Positions 1 through 11,482 of a stretch of 64,000 bases of DNA are shown here, in pieces. The notes below the pieces were generated by a model, which was given only the letters and a program-made list of their open reading frames with translations, ran no database searches and was not told the DNA's origin. Origin of the DNA: Anastatus disparis (taxonomy: Eukaryota; Arthropoda; Insecta; Hymenoptera; Eupelmidae); contig JAFFSR010000307.1 of assembly GCA_017163975.1 (NCBI GenBank), positions 3,950,001-4,014,000 of the forward strand, given 5' to 3'. The number at the start of each line of letters is the position of its first letter. The stretch's first letter is position 1. A program made the position numbers and the translations under genes.

Positions 1-1466
1 GCGCGTTTACTGCTGACTTTGATGCATTTTCTGGGCCATTATGGTTTAGACTTCTTATAACTGCACTGAATGGCTCGGGATAATTGTTTATCACCGCACG
101 CGTCAATTGACTACCCTGCCTAATTATTTCTGGGTTCGGCTCTTCATCATCAAACTCGAAGTCCTCGGATCCTGATTCGAAATCTCTTCCGCATTCCTCT
201 TGTATCCGTTCTTGCGGGACGATTCGATCGTTGATGACTGTTTCAGCATCGCTGTCTATAATCATCTCATTATCATGTACACTTCGCACACTTTCTTCTT
301 CTTCTTCTTCTTCTTCGTTACGAGTTACTTCATTGTTATCGTAAAACAAACACCGTCGAATGGTATTTCTAGATGTACTCGGCAAATCGGGATTGTTGAC
401 TGATTGTTCAAATAATGTTTCCACATCGCTTGCATTGCTGTCATCGCTCTCGCTCTCGCTCTCGCTACTACTTCTACTAGCTAGTAATATTTCAAGAGCT
501 GTAAAAATGAATCATATATTAATTATATATATACACGTTGCATAATTTTCAATTTCAACTTATAAGCATCAATGATTTATTATTATATACAATAAAAATA
601 ATAATGTTAATACATCTTAATGTTTATTAAATGATATTTTAAATTATTTAAAAAATAGCTTTTATTTTTAAAAAGTACTCGCATGAAAAATTAGTAAAAT
701 TAGACAAAATTATTCTAATATGAAAAATGTAAGCTATTGGTTTTGATAATAATAGTGGTTAAGATGATATAATAGGATAAATGATTTATAAGTAGCTACC
801 AACATTACAGTTTCACAGATTTGTAATCTTTTTATTCAAAAATTCCTCGAAATATCTTTATAATCGACTCAACATAAATTGAAATCGAAGATTGTAATAA
901 AGAGATATTTTAAAAACTTATGGATTAGAAAAAAAATTTTTTTTTGAAAACTGTAATCACGATATTTTACATTCCTTAAAATATAATATTTTAAGTATTT
1001 ACAACTCAAAATCGTGTTATATAAAATATAAGACCAAGAAATCATTTAGTAGTAATATTTAAAGTTATATACAAAAATGTCTATCATTTTTTTTTTTTAA
1101 AAAAAAGGAAATATATAAAACATTTTTTTTATACTTACAACGTTTCTCGTTATATTCGTTTATCAGACCCTGGAGTACATAGGCATCATGTAGATTTTTC
1201 GATATTACGTATTCCCCTGCTGCTATTACAGCAAGATCGTTTTCTTTAAAAATCATATTGAACAATCGCGCAAGCATGCGCAATGACACACACGATAATA
1301 TACAACCAAATTGTTTTTTCAACTGTAAAATAAACATACGCTGTACTTTCAGGCGCCATGCAGAATCACATTTACGCTGTATAACGTAACACAATCTCGC
1401 GTTAATTGAATAATCAACAATCCGAAATATAATTTTACGAAATTCATTTTCATTAATATTCCTCAT
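1..1466 (-). CDS. Acidic hypothetical protein, two exons, incomplete at left edge
   Basis: Unrecognised gene read leftward. Exon 1 runs from the first ATG at 1466 down to 1139, where AACGTT is followed by a consensus GTAAGT donor. The intron is 499-1138. Exon 2 starts at 498 after TTTTTACAG and stays open to the window edge. Exon 1 leaves one base and exon 2 supplies two, so the phases fit exactly. Exon 1 encodes a mixed basic and hydrophobic domain of about 109 residues. Exon 2 encodes a Ser/Glu/Asp-rich stretch with runs such as SESESESDD and EEEEEEE, likely disordered. The frame also extends ten codons above the ATG from a TTG, so an upstream exon is possible. About 270 codons in this AT-rich DNA without a stop argues for a real gene. 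Seen: frame, splice sites. Inferred: that it is expressed. It shares strand, phase-1 splicing and acidic style with the polymerase gene at 5-9.7 kb, which may mean a shared origin. Confidence 0.55.
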
Positions 1467-1493
1467 GATTTCTCTCTCAATAAAATCACTCAA

Positions 1494-2270
1494 CAGTTAA
1501 AATTTATACTTCTATTCGTCACTAAGACAAAATACTATCTGTGGCAATAATAGTTTCGTCATTTATTTATATACTGCTTTTTCTGAAAGGGAAGATCGAT
1601 TTTTAGGGAACAAGGAAAAACAATATTACGCGTCTAAAAAAAATATTGTCTACGAACAAGCTGCAAGAAAAATTTTAAAAGAAAATCGGTCATCGGGCAA
1701 AAAAGGAAAACAATATTATACGAATAGAGATGGTCGAAATACATAACGGATGTTTACCTGTTGCCTTGCGACTCCAAAAATATCTTTTCCGAAAGGCAAC
1801 TACTATAAAAAAAACATCTGGTTAGTAGTGTCAGTGCAAAAAAAAAACATCTAAACATGATGCCTACTAATCTACTCATCGCTATACCACCGGACATCCC
1901 CTTTTTTTTGTCCCTTTAACACCACTGCAGAGTATACATGTCGATTACTTTCTTCTATCTTTTCTTAAGTGCATTCTCTTGCAGTAAAACCTATTAAATG
2001 TTTTTTCTTTAATTTTTTCTTAGTACCTTTCACTTGGACCAGATGATTTTGTTCTAAAATTTTCTATATCAGATGAAATGTCCACAACGTTTTCTCGATT
2101 TCTATGTCCATCTTACAAGACTAGAAGAAAACTACCTTTCTGCGCTTTGACTTCTTCAAATATTTTCATTTTATTTTAGAGAACCGAGTTATACACAACT
2201 ATTCTTTTGTTTTCCCGTGGTTTTATAAAAATTAAAAAGTTACAGTTTAAAAAACAATTTTTTTTAAAAA
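1494..2270. other. No feature seen
   Basis: AT-rich spacer with homopolymer runs. I see no gene, splice-bounded exon or clear repeat. Confidence 0.5.
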
Positions 2271-3668
2271 ATGAATTTTGAAATACAAATATCTGCGGAT
2301 ATGTCGTGGTTAGATCAACTAATTCAAGAAAGAGTAGATGAAGCAGAAGTGCAACGAGCAAAAAATCAATTAGAAATGAGTATCGAAAAAGAAAATATAG
2401 CCGCATTAAATAATCAAAGAGAATGCGCAAAAAGTGTAATGTCGTGGTTAGATCAACTAATTGAAGAAAGAGTGGATGAAGCAGAAGTGCAACGAGCAAA
2501 AAATCAATTAGAAATAAGTATCGAAAAAGAAAATACAGCCGCATTAAATAATCAAAGAGAATGCGCAGAAAGTGTTAGTGTCAGTGCTGAAAAAAATTAA
2601 AATGACGAGAGAGCAGAGATAGAGGTAATACATGAAATACCTCAATCAACAGCTTGACGAAAGAGTGCGTACAGGAAACGCAAGCCAAACGAAGTGGTCG
2701 TTCTCTTATCAGAAGATAGAAAACAAAGAGCAGCTCTCAATGATGAGGTTTTTCATAAATTTTTAAGAGAACGAGAAATAACGCTGATGACCCCGTTCGT
2801 TAATATGCAGAAATTGGGTTGAGTGGGAATCAACATATCTCAGTGCAAAAGAGATTTAGAATTTGCAGCTTATAAGACAAATTTACACCAAGTGTATACA
2901 GATAAAATACTTGTGTTTTACTGGGCGCGACTGATCCTCAGTATAAACGCTATAATTATGAAAACGCCGCTGTTTAAATTGTCAAGTAGAGAATTTTTTA
3001 ACTATGTGACCCCCGTGCCGAAACCAACGAATTATGATAATTACAACGAGAACATCGGACAAGGAGATCTATACGAAAAAATATTAGAATCATCAAAGCT
3101 GGAATCGAGGATAATAGGATAGTGAGTAAAACTTTTTAATATATATTCATACATTATTTTTTTAAAATTATTTTATTAAAAAAAAATAAAATATTTTGAT
3201 AATTTTTTATCATCAATCATAATGTATCAGTTAACATATTTTTGTTTTCTAAATAATTAATTTTCAAATAGTTTTTTCTTAGAATAATAATAATAATTTT
3301 TTTCCTGTTTTATTTTATTTAAAAAATTTTATTTTTAAATAATAAAAATTTTAAATTGAAATTATTTTTTATTTCTTTTTTTTTTACTTTTCAGCGCTGA
3401 AATACACTGTTCTCCGATGATGGGCAAGGCGCTGAGGCAGAATGTGATAAATTACGCCTGGCGCGTGAAATCGGTCCAAATCGCCCGGAAAGAACCTTGT
3501 ACAATACAATCCGATAGAGACCTTCTCGCTTTTCCATACGGCGAAGAAGGCTTTCTGAATATCATCTCGCAACAAGACTATTCAAACATAATGAATAAAA
3601 AGGGATTGAGGAAAACTCTACTCGACAGGAAAAAAACCATATACGTCAACATCAAAAGAAGTATATGA
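2271..3668 (+). pseudogene. Decayed two-exon gene of unknown function with duplicated 46-residue unit
   Basis: One reading frame runs from the ATG at 2271 to a GTGAGT donor after 3121, broken by three in-frame stops (TAA 2598, TGA 2655, TGA 2820). The intron is 3122-3394 and ends in a T-rich tract plus TTTTCAG. Exon 2 (3395-3668) continues in phase and ends at a TGA. The product would be about 370 residues. Its N-terminal part contains a 138-bp (46-codon) tandem duplication beginning at 2301 and 2439, each unit starting MSWLDQLI and looking like a charged helix. The C-terminal part contains FYWARLIL and FNYVTPVPKP segments. I do not recognise the family. It lies head-to-head with Polinton genes and may be cargo of that element or an older host gene. 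The three stops make a functional product unlikely. Confidence 0.5.
2301..2576 (+). repeat. 138-bp tandem duplication inside the decayed gene
   Basis: Two adjacent copies of 138 bp (2301-2438 and 2439-2576) keep the reading frame. They differ by a few substitutions, for example IQERVDEAE versus IEERVDEAE. Confidence 0.85.
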
Positions 3669-3671
3669 AGA

Positions 3672-4219
3672 TATACAATAAAATGTACTTAAATCCAAGA
3701 CCGAAAAAAAAGCCTTATTGTCAATAAAATAAAGTACGACTACATATGTATGTTAAGGTAATCAATAAAAATTAAAACGTATTTATTTTATTCTATTCTA
3801 TTTTTTTACCCATTTCTTTAATTTTTAATAATATATATTTTAATAAATATATTTATAATATTTTAGAACTTATTTTAAAATTTAATTATTTTTAACTACT
3901 ATTAATTTTCTCTATCCATTCAATTAATCTATTATAATTAAATGTTAAATGTTTTTTATTAATTATTTATTTAATTCATAGAATTTTTATAATGTTACTC
4001 ACATTAAAAAATATATACATACACACATACATATATACTATACTTACGCCTGTGAAGAAAAAAGACAGAAGGTGCAAATCATTTCGGGTTTCAAGGTCAC
4101 CATAGAAGCTATATCACCCTCAGACAGGTGCGGGAGAGAGGACACCTTATTCACCAGAACACCCAGACAGGTAAGCGAGGGGAATGTAGGTCAAATCAAT
4201 TCACCATTATACAACCCCT
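3672..4219. other. No feature seen
   Basis: AT-rich to about 4050, then a more GC-balanced stretch up to the ATPase. I found no convincing exon. Confidence 0.4.
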
Positions 4220-4861
4220 TTATACCTGCCAGACATGTAGAGGGGAGCGAGACAAGGGGTCGAGACAGGGGGGAGCGAAACAATATGGGAGAGAGGCAGG
4301 TGCAAGAAAATCGATATGTCTCGCTATACCAGTCCATATACTACTTACACTTGTAGCGTCGTAATAAGCTTCTTGTAAAAACTTTGAATTTTCTGGATAA
4401 ACTTGACGCGCTAAATGTTGTATTTGTGCACGGTCTCTAGGATTTTTAAAAATTACAATATAGTTTGAATTTAATGAAATATTCCGCTGCTTAGGTCCTT
4501 GATGAAACAAATTTTGTGTAATAAAAATCACGCTTATATTTTTATGGTGACCACCTTTTGTAAATAAATCAGCAACTACATTATTAGAAGATTCTCTCAT
4601 CAGATCGTCGATGACTACTAATTTTGGTCGAGAGTCAGACGCAAAATCTTCATTTTGAGGTAAACCTTCATGAAAATCAACATCTTTACCGTATTCCAAA
4701 TATCCATCTTGCCATTCGGAATAATATAGCATTTTTCGAGCAAAAGTTGTATCGGACATACTGTCAATAAATCGGAAAAATCTTTTTACAAAGTGCGTCT
4801 TACCACAACCTGTTGGACCACAAATCATAGAGGTCCATGGGTGTTCCCATGCTAGTGTCAT
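4220..4861 (-). pseudogene. Polinton/Maverick FtsK-HerA-type packaging ATPase, 3' incomplete
   Basis: The ATG is at 4861. Residues 15-22 are the Walker A loop GPTGCGKT. PKLVVIDDLM near residues 79-88 is Walker B, and FITQNLF near 113-119 is the sensor region. These fit the A32/FtsK-HerA genome-packaging ATPase of Polintons and related adintovirus-like elements, which pumps DNA into a capsid. The family-like part ends at EAYYDATS (about 4349), immediately before GTAAGTAG, a good splice donor. Downstream codons look like unrelated sequence, so the C-terminal end is either in an unseen exon or lost. It lies 230 bp downstream of the polymerase relic on the same strand, so both likely come from one element. 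No stop lies inside the conserved part. Confidence 0.8.
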
Positions 4862-5174
4862 TTTTTATTTTTTTTATTATTATTATTTCTTTTTTAAAAT
4901 TAATAAATCAATTTTTGCGGTGGGGTCCCAGCCCGCGTTCGCGGTACGTACGAAAAAATCAGTTAATATTCGTACGTATACACCAGAAGATTCTAGAATA
5001 ATGAAAGCGAAAATCTAGATTTTTACCTTTTATAAGCTGATGCACATTTCAGCTGTATGATACATGTTAGCTTACAAATTTTATGAGCTATTTTTTAAGT
5101 TTTATTTATATTTTTCACTATATTTTGTTTTATATTATATATGATTATTTGTGTGTGTGTGTGTGTGTGTGGAC

Positions 5175-7352
5175 AGCTTTGTAATGCTCTTAATATATCG
5201 ACATCCGTTTTGCAATATTTTACGATTTCATCTTGAAAATTAAAAAGAAAATTCTTAGAAATCATGTCCTCATACCATTGAGAAAACTTTTCCCTCTCTG
5301 ATACGGACATTTTTTCCAAAGAATAAAACTTTTGAGGTGGCATAGGGCCAACATAATTTTGATTTGCTAAAATATTGAATAAATGCGGAAGAGTACCTTC
5401 GACCACATCGCAGGATAATCCGAAAGCTTCCGGTAATTTATCTAATTTCACGTGAAAATAATTCAAACTGTCTATAAATTTAACATGATTTCCTAATGTC
5501 ATTAGTATAATACTAGTACCGTTCATAGTCACCTTCGGTACTATGTTAGTTTCTTCAACTAGATATTTAAGAATAAATTGCCCGTCGTAGCTTTTGCTAT
5601 TATGGGCGATACAAATAAGTGATTTCATATTTTTAGCACACGATGTTTTTTCAAAATTTAAAATGAATTCAACAAAATTTTTTATTACATTATTTTTAAA
5701 AATTAAAGTTCTACCACCCCCGCAAAAAGAGCATTCTGAATCCATTGCCGAATCTATACATTTGTAACAACATAACTGAGCTACACCTAAATTTAATTCG
5801 TGGTAAACAATTTTATTATTATCATCTACGTGTTTTTTTTCTTGCCGAGCTTCGAAATCATAAAATAAAAATGCGTTTTCTATATTTTTATCGTTAACTT
5901 TAATTATTGGCATAAAACATTGGTGGTTATAGGAACGCTGACACCCGCAAGTTTTAGAATAAGAATTACCGCAGGTATGATTACCGTTTTTTACAGAAAT
6001 TATTTTTTTACATTTTTCACATTTCTTTATAGCATCGCATACGGTAACTTTTTTTTTAAAAGAATTTAATTTCAAATGATTTTGCAAGCACGTATCCCCA
6101 TAAAAATCCATAGAACATCTAGCGCATTTTATTTGCGTAACTTCTTTATCACACATACCACGACATTTACACTTATCGCAACTAAATGGACATTTGTGCA
6201 TACTTAACCGTTTAGTTCCTTCATTACAAAAATGACAAAAATTATCACACATTGCAACACCTGTCATACTCGTAATGACATCGTAATGTTGCTCTTTCGG
6301 TGTGTATAATATATTTAAAATATGTCTATTTTCTATGTTATTTTTATTTAAAATTTTAAACCCATTAAACAATGACGAATCGCCTTTACCTATCTTGTCT
6401 TTTTCGTAAACCATTACAGCTATACCGTCGTTTTTGAAATAATTTTGGAACTTTTGAATTTCACGAAGACCACAACCTTGATTCGTATCTATATTGACTC
6501 CCGCTTTTTCCAACAAACCGTTGGCTAGTTCTAATTACGCCTTATTCTGGCTTTTACGCACATTCTCCCAGCGATTTTTTAATTCTGCAGGACAATTATC
6601 ACCATGCATAATTTTTTTCGCGTGGACAAGTGCTACGGCTAAAGCACGCGGTAAACATTTTGAGTCATTATTATTAATTCGTATAATAAACTTTGACTTA
6701 ACAATGTCAAACTGTAACGGTTTATTACGCCCTCTGCCCATCGGTACACGAACATTCAATATTTGTATCCGAAAACTCTCGTCAATTTTAAATTCACGAG
6801 CGCTTTGGGATATCAGTTCGATGGTTTTCCATAAATCTTTAAAATTATAATCCTTTAAATATTTGAAACTTGTAATAGGACCGATGGGCAAAGTATTATT
6901 TAATCTATTGATTTTAATGTAATCGCTGGGTTCGTATTCGTACGTTATATAGTTAAATAATTTTTTTATACCCTCCTCTGAATTTATTCCATTTTCTTTA
7001 AATTTTATATCTATTTCGCGCGTATGAGTACCAAACCGTTGATAATAATCGTTCGTTTCCCATATAATGCTGAAACACTCACCAGCTTGATTTGATCCTG
7101 AATCCTGGGGTTCGTTACTACGGCTGTCGTTTCTACTAGGACCAGGAATGGGTGCGTTGATTGGTTGTTGTTGCTAATCTTCTTCATCAACGGCAATAGC
7201 TTCGTCTCTGGTAGAAACTTCGTCATTACCCGATCCATTTTGCATAATTTGACTGGGTACTTCTTCTGTAATGCTGCATTGCGAAAAATCAAAAAGATCA
7301 CCTTCCTCGAAGTCGTCAATTTGTATAACCTCGTTGATGTTTTGATAATTTT
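5175..7352 (-). pseudogene. Polinton protein-primed DNA polymerase B, exonuclease half, broken
   Basis: One minus-strand frame from an intron acceptor (TTCTTTTAG at 7353) to about 5175, interrupted by TAG at 7174-7176 and TAA at 6535-6537. The N-terminal part has the SKCLPRALAVAL motif typical of Maverick polymerases. It is followed by a cysteine/histidine-rich block (CHFC, CDKCKC, CARC) and the 3'-5' exonuclease: Exo I FYDFEA near 5858, Exo II HNSKSYDGQF near 5600, Exo III YCKTD near 5210. The palm and thumb (DxxSLYP, DTD) are missing. Similarity stops at TDVDILR, next to a TTAA and a (GT)n run, so an insertion or deletion removed the 3' half. A sequence near 5171-5196 resembles one at 13352-13378, possibly a TTAA-MITE end. 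The family is known to replicate the element by protein priming. This copy cannot. Confidence 0.85.
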
Positions 7353-7487
7353 CTAAAAGAAGAACAAAAAAGTTTGTTATTAATTTACCAATATTGAAAA
7401 AAAAAATTAGAATTTATAATTACAAATAAAGAAACAGATTGAAAAATAATGATCATAAAAAAAGTTTTCAAAATGTTCAAAACTTAC

Positions 7488-7574
7488 CATTGCATGTGGC
7501 TTCCTCACTATCATTTTTACTCGTTGAAGCAACGACTCTATCTACTTTTGGTACAACTATTACTTGCTGATTTT
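7488..7574 (-). CDS. Candidate 87-bp exon upstream of the polymerase body
   Basis: Bounded by TTTCTTTTTCAG (acceptor) and G|GTAAGTTTT (donor). Open in the frame that joins phase 1 to the polymerase exon at 7352. It encodes a 29-residue segment containing QQVIVVPKVDRVV. With two bases at the front and one at the back, the exon is symmetric and could be skipped or duplicated without a frame change. Product role unknown. Confidence 0.55.
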
Positions 7575-7729
7575 CTGAAAAAGAAAAAAATTTATAAATT
7601 ATTTTATTGTTTTAAATAATAAAAATTTAAAACTTATAAAAATTGACGTCGAATGTTTTTTTTTGTTCTGAAATCTATACACAGATTGAAAAATAATCAT
7701 AAAAAGTTTTCAAAATGTTTAAAACTTAC

Positions 7730-7816
7730 CATTATATGTGGTTTTCTCATAAGCATTTTTATTCGTTGAAGTAGCGACTCTATTTACTTTTGGTACAACG
7801 ATTACTCGCCTATTTT
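7730..7816 (-). pseudogene. Duplicate of the 87-bp exon with acceptor AG lost
   Basis: Same length and about 80% alike to 7488-7574, including the GTAAGT donor and intron bases beyond it. The reading frame is open (RRVIVVPKVNRVAT). The acceptor CAG is CAA here, so normal splicing at that point is abolished. The nearest alternative AG would shift the frame. Confidence 0.6.
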
Positions 7817-8062
7817 TTGAAAAAGTAAAAAATTTATCATGAATTATTTTTATTGTTTTAAATAATAAAAAATTTCAAACTTATTTTAATTTTTTTTCAA
7901 AAAAAATTGAAAAAAATTAATTTTACTTTGTGGAAATCACAATTTACATAATATTGATATTTGTTAATTATCAAATTTTGTAAAAGAATAAAATCATTAT
8001 ATACATTAATTTATTTATTTATATAAAATTCGATTATTCTATTATTTATATAAAAATTAAAT

Positions 8063-8541
8063 AAAACGAGCGTCAGTGGCGTAACCGGCTAAGGCGCACG
8101 CCTTATACGGTCTCTACACTTTCGCTCCGAGCGGTCGGGGGTTCGATTCCCGGTGAAAACCTGAAATTTTTTTCAGGCTTTTTTTCATCGGAAAAAGAAT
8201 CTCTGAGTGCGATGGGTCAATGTTCCTGGCGTGGGTTTTCTCCTGGGGGAGTTTTCCCTGCGTCACAGGCCTAATAAGCCTGGGTAAATGCGGGAACCGA
8301 CCGTAGAAATCTGCTTACCGACTGCTCTGGAACGCGGCAGTCTAAGATTTCTCGGGGATGTGGGTTATTAGTTAGCTTAGGATAAAGATATGTAGGACGT
8401 AAGAAAATAGGAAAAAAAAATAAAAAATAGGAAAAATGTGTGCTAGGTAACATCCTCACACAAAGGTGGTAAGGATGCGGGTGCTAGGCCAAGTCAGGCT
8501 GCGCCCGGGCCAATAGGGCAAAAAAAAAAAAAAAAAAAAAA
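8063..8541 (+). mobile_element. tRNA-derived SINE with perfect 15-bp target duplication
   Basis: The head carries a pol III A-box-like TGGCGTAACCGGCTAAGGCG and a B box GGGTTCGATTCC. A GC-rich body and a 20-base-plus A tail follow. It is flanked by atataaaaattaaat at 8048-8062 and 8542-8556, exactly alike, which fits L1-like or RTE-like endonuclease insertion. The insertion lies in the large intron of the polymerase gene. Confidence 0.92.
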
Positions 8542-8735
8542 ATATAAAAATTAAATTTTATTTGATAAAAAATTTAATATATTTTTGTACATCATATTTA
8601 TTTATTTAGTTTTAAAAATAAACAAGTGAAAAATTGAATGTTTATATGTGATACTTTTTATTTACAAGGTTCGTAATATTTATTATTATTTAAATACTAA
8701 GTATACATAGATGTATATATATAACTAAAGGTGCG

Positions 8736-8796
8736 TATCTTTCTCTCATACCTCTCTCTCTCTTTTTCTTGCTCTCTCTCTCTCTCTCTCTCTCTT

Positions 8797-8833
<37 letters not shown>
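8736..8833. repeat. (CT)n microsatellite
   Basis: About 100 bp of almost pure CT dinucleotide with a few TTGC interruptions. Confidence 0.95.
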
Positions 8834-8834
<1 letters not shown>

Positions 8835-8865
8835 CCTAAATAATCGAAGATTCCAATTCTTATTT

Positions 8866-9258
8866 TTAACAGCAGGCCGGAGTAGAACCTGATACCGACC
8901 GAGTAACAATTGAGTTGTTTGTTATTTACTCAAGTATTAATCGGTGTATCTTCAAAATAAAGGTTGATCGCAATAGATATTATTATTATGAATATCTATG
9001 CACAAGAAAAAAAAAATCTACCGATTTGTTTTTGAGAAAAGTAAGGAACGCCGAAGTAAAAGATTATGTTTATAATATTTTCGCGTTCCTTACTTTTCTC
9101 AAAAACAAAGCGATAGATTTTTTTTTTCTTGTGCATAAATATTTGTAATAATAATATCTATTGCGCTTAACCTTCAATTTGCAGATACACCGATTAATAA
9201 TTGAGTAAATAACAAAAATGTCAATTAGACAAGGACAGCAAATCCGGCCTGCTCTTAA
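8866..9258 (+). mobile_element. TTAA-flanked foldback MITE, family A
   Basis: TTAA at both ends, termini CAGCAGGCCGGA and TCCGGCCTGCTC, and the whole 390 bp folds into a long hairpin centred near 9060. The TTAA duplication and palindromic build fit a piggyBac-type non-autonomous element. An inverted relative lies at 15299-15692. Confidence 0.88.
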
Positions 9259-9385
9259 TGATTTGTAACTTTTTTTTAAAGGAAAAATTAAAATAAGTTT
9301 AAAAAAAATTTAAATATAATGCTGAATAAAACCTGCATATGTATATCTATACAAATAAATAAATCTAATAACTTAAATATCTTAC

Positions 9386-9747
9386 CTTCTATTATTTCGT
9401 TGTATGTCAATAGCATAACTTGCACATCAGGGTCCTCTTGGGTTTGTCTTCTTTTTATTTCATCTACTAAAATAGTTATCGCTCTTAAGTCATCATGAAA
9501 ATCTCCTCGGCGGAATGATTTACATAAAAACGATAAACTTTGAGATTTTATAAACTTAGTAAATATATCTGTTGCACTAGTTATTAATTTTCTACGCTCA
9601 TTCGCAATTTTTCCGCGGTTAACATTAAGTCTACAAAAAATTTTAAACTGTCCATTTAAATTTCTTAATAGGCAACTTTCACGACTAACCAAAATTTTGA
9701 TTCTCTCGATTTCTGGATTGTCTTCCAATAAACGCTCCAATACAGCA
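9386..9747 (-). CDS. Candidate upstream exon of the polymerase gene
   Basis: A 362-bp open exon with acceptor AATTTACAG (ending at 9748) and donor GAAG|GTAAGATA. It leaves one base, exactly what the exon at 7574 needs. It encodes about 120 residues, basic and helical, with FTKFIKSQSLSFLCKSFRRG in the middle. No ATG lies near its start, so a 5' exon is missing or unseen. I do not recognise the domain. Joining it to the polymerase is an inference from matching phase and strand. The 1.8-kb intron holds the SINE, the CT repeat and a MITE. Confidence 0.5.
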
Positions 9748-10672
9748 CTGTAAATTTTAAAAATTATAGAACCTGTTTAATCCATTTTTTTCAGTTTTTT
9801 TATAATTATCAACACTGAGAACACCGTAATAATATTAGAGTTAAAAATGTTTTTTTCAAATCTACAAAATACATGTATTTACTACTTCGTTGAAATAATT
9901 GTAAATATTTTTATTAGATTATTAATAACTGAAATATTCAACTTTTTGGAGTTAAACAGTGTATTAGAAATAACAGAAAAATATTTCACTGCATTGATGT
10001 CTAAACTAGAAATAATAGCGTTTCTTTAAACTATTTGTTATTATACCTACTTTCATTTACAAATTTTCTTTTTCCTACAACGACCGTAACTATTATATCA
10101 TAATTTTCATATACAGTACTTTGCTTTAAAATTTTCATTACTAAAAATATTACTATGAATACTATTGTATTCAGTTTTTCAAAATTCACAGTTTTACTTA
10201 CCTACGCATACTACCTCAATAACCATTGATACCTTTCACCTATTAAGGTAGTTCTAATGACCTTTTATTACTCTCTTTTGTTATTGTATAGAGTCCTTAA
10301 TGTGTTCACTCAAAAACAAATGCACCTTATGAATTTGTGTATAGTTTCAAGAATGACTCATAAGATCATTTATGTTTCCATACAAAATAGAATATGATTT
10401 TTACCTTATAGAAATCAATAGATTTTACATATTTTTTCTATTGATTCTCGCTTATTACTCATTCACTTTCACTCTTATTTTCTCATTTTCTTATCCTACT
10501 TCTACATACAAAATATAACAAAGCTCAGTATTTAAGCGCCTGAAATTCGTATACTGACATCATACAGTTAAAAGCTTATGCACCTAAAACATCATATAGT
10601 ATTTCATTCAGTCGACCTTTGTAATTATTCTTTAATACATTTCCTGTGCAAAACAAAATTTATTTTTCTAAA

Positions 10673-11482
10673 ATGAATAGTGAAGTTGTAAATTTTCAAA
10701 TAACAAAACGTATTAAAATGGCATCGTATAACTCAAGAGAAAAAGCGGGAAATTATCTATTACATTCAAGTGTTTACCCGTTAAACACTTCGTGTACGAA
10801 GAAAATTATGATTGGCTTATCATCTAAAAAAGATGAAACATTTGAGTGTGTGATTAAAATAATCAATCAAACATTTTTTGGCATTACATTTACGCTTGAG
10901 GCGTGGGAGACTTTTAAAACGCATTTCAAAAGTATAAGTTCTTATTTTAACAACGAGGAATCTATGGTCGAAAATGAGAAAATTACTTTCAATGGAATAA
11001 CGCTCTCATATACCACAGCATATAATTCCAAGGCAATACTTTTGGATAAAGAAGATATAGAAAACATATCAACATTTTCTGATAATCAAGAAAGTCAAGT
11101 TGTGTTACCAAAAAAGAAGAAACTATATACACCCGCTATTGTTCTACAAAAAACAAGCTTTGAAGGTATTTTACAATTGTTGGCGTGTATTGAAGAATGT
11201 ATAATTATTAATAATAATATTGTAACAACAGTTTCGGCGTGTAATAAAACTATTATTGACCAAATATGTGAAATTTTCTCAGAAAGTACTATTTTACCAA
11301 AAACAGAGGTTATCGTCAAACATTATATAAATGCACAATCTGAAAAAATAAAAAATAAAACATCTGGTGGTCTGGAAAATGACTTCATCAAACATTATTA
11401 TAATATTATTTATAATGAGTTAACTGCGTTACATTTAAACTTCATATCGACATCTGTTATATCGAAACTTAATTCGTTATAA
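10673..11482 (+). CDS. Intact orphan ORF, 269 residues, intronless
   Basis: I chose the ATG at 10673; the frame is open slightly further upstream to a GTG at 10646. There are no introns or stops, and the region is about 30% GC, where chance ORFs of this length are rare. The product is mixed alpha/beta in composition, with no signal peptide or membrane segment. It has a KKKK patch near residue 142 and several Ile/Asn-rich stretches. A TATTTAAG box lies near 10529 and an arthropod-like initiator (TCATACAGTT) about 30 bp downstream, near 10560. I cannot assign a family. It could be a host gene, a Polinton cargo gene or a captured viral gene. Confidence 0.6.
   Translation: MNSEVVNFQITKRIKMASYNSREKAGNYLLHSSVYPLNTSCTKKIMIGLSSKKDETFECVIKIINQTFFGITFTLEAWETFKTHFKSISSYFNNEESMVENEKITFNGITLSYTTAYNSKAILLDKEDIENISTFSDNQESQVVLPKKKKLYTPAIVLQKTSFEGILQLLACIEECIIINNNIVTTVSACNKTIIDQICEIFSESTILPKTEVIVKHYINAQSEKIKNKTSGGLENDFIKHYYNIIYNELTALHLNFISTSVISKLNSL

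Noticed and set aside
8068..8145. tRNA gene
   Set aside because: Head of a SINE with an A tail and target duplication; no intact cloverleaf seen.
8697..8909. Arg/Glu-repeat protein
   Set aside because: Translation of the CT microsatellite.
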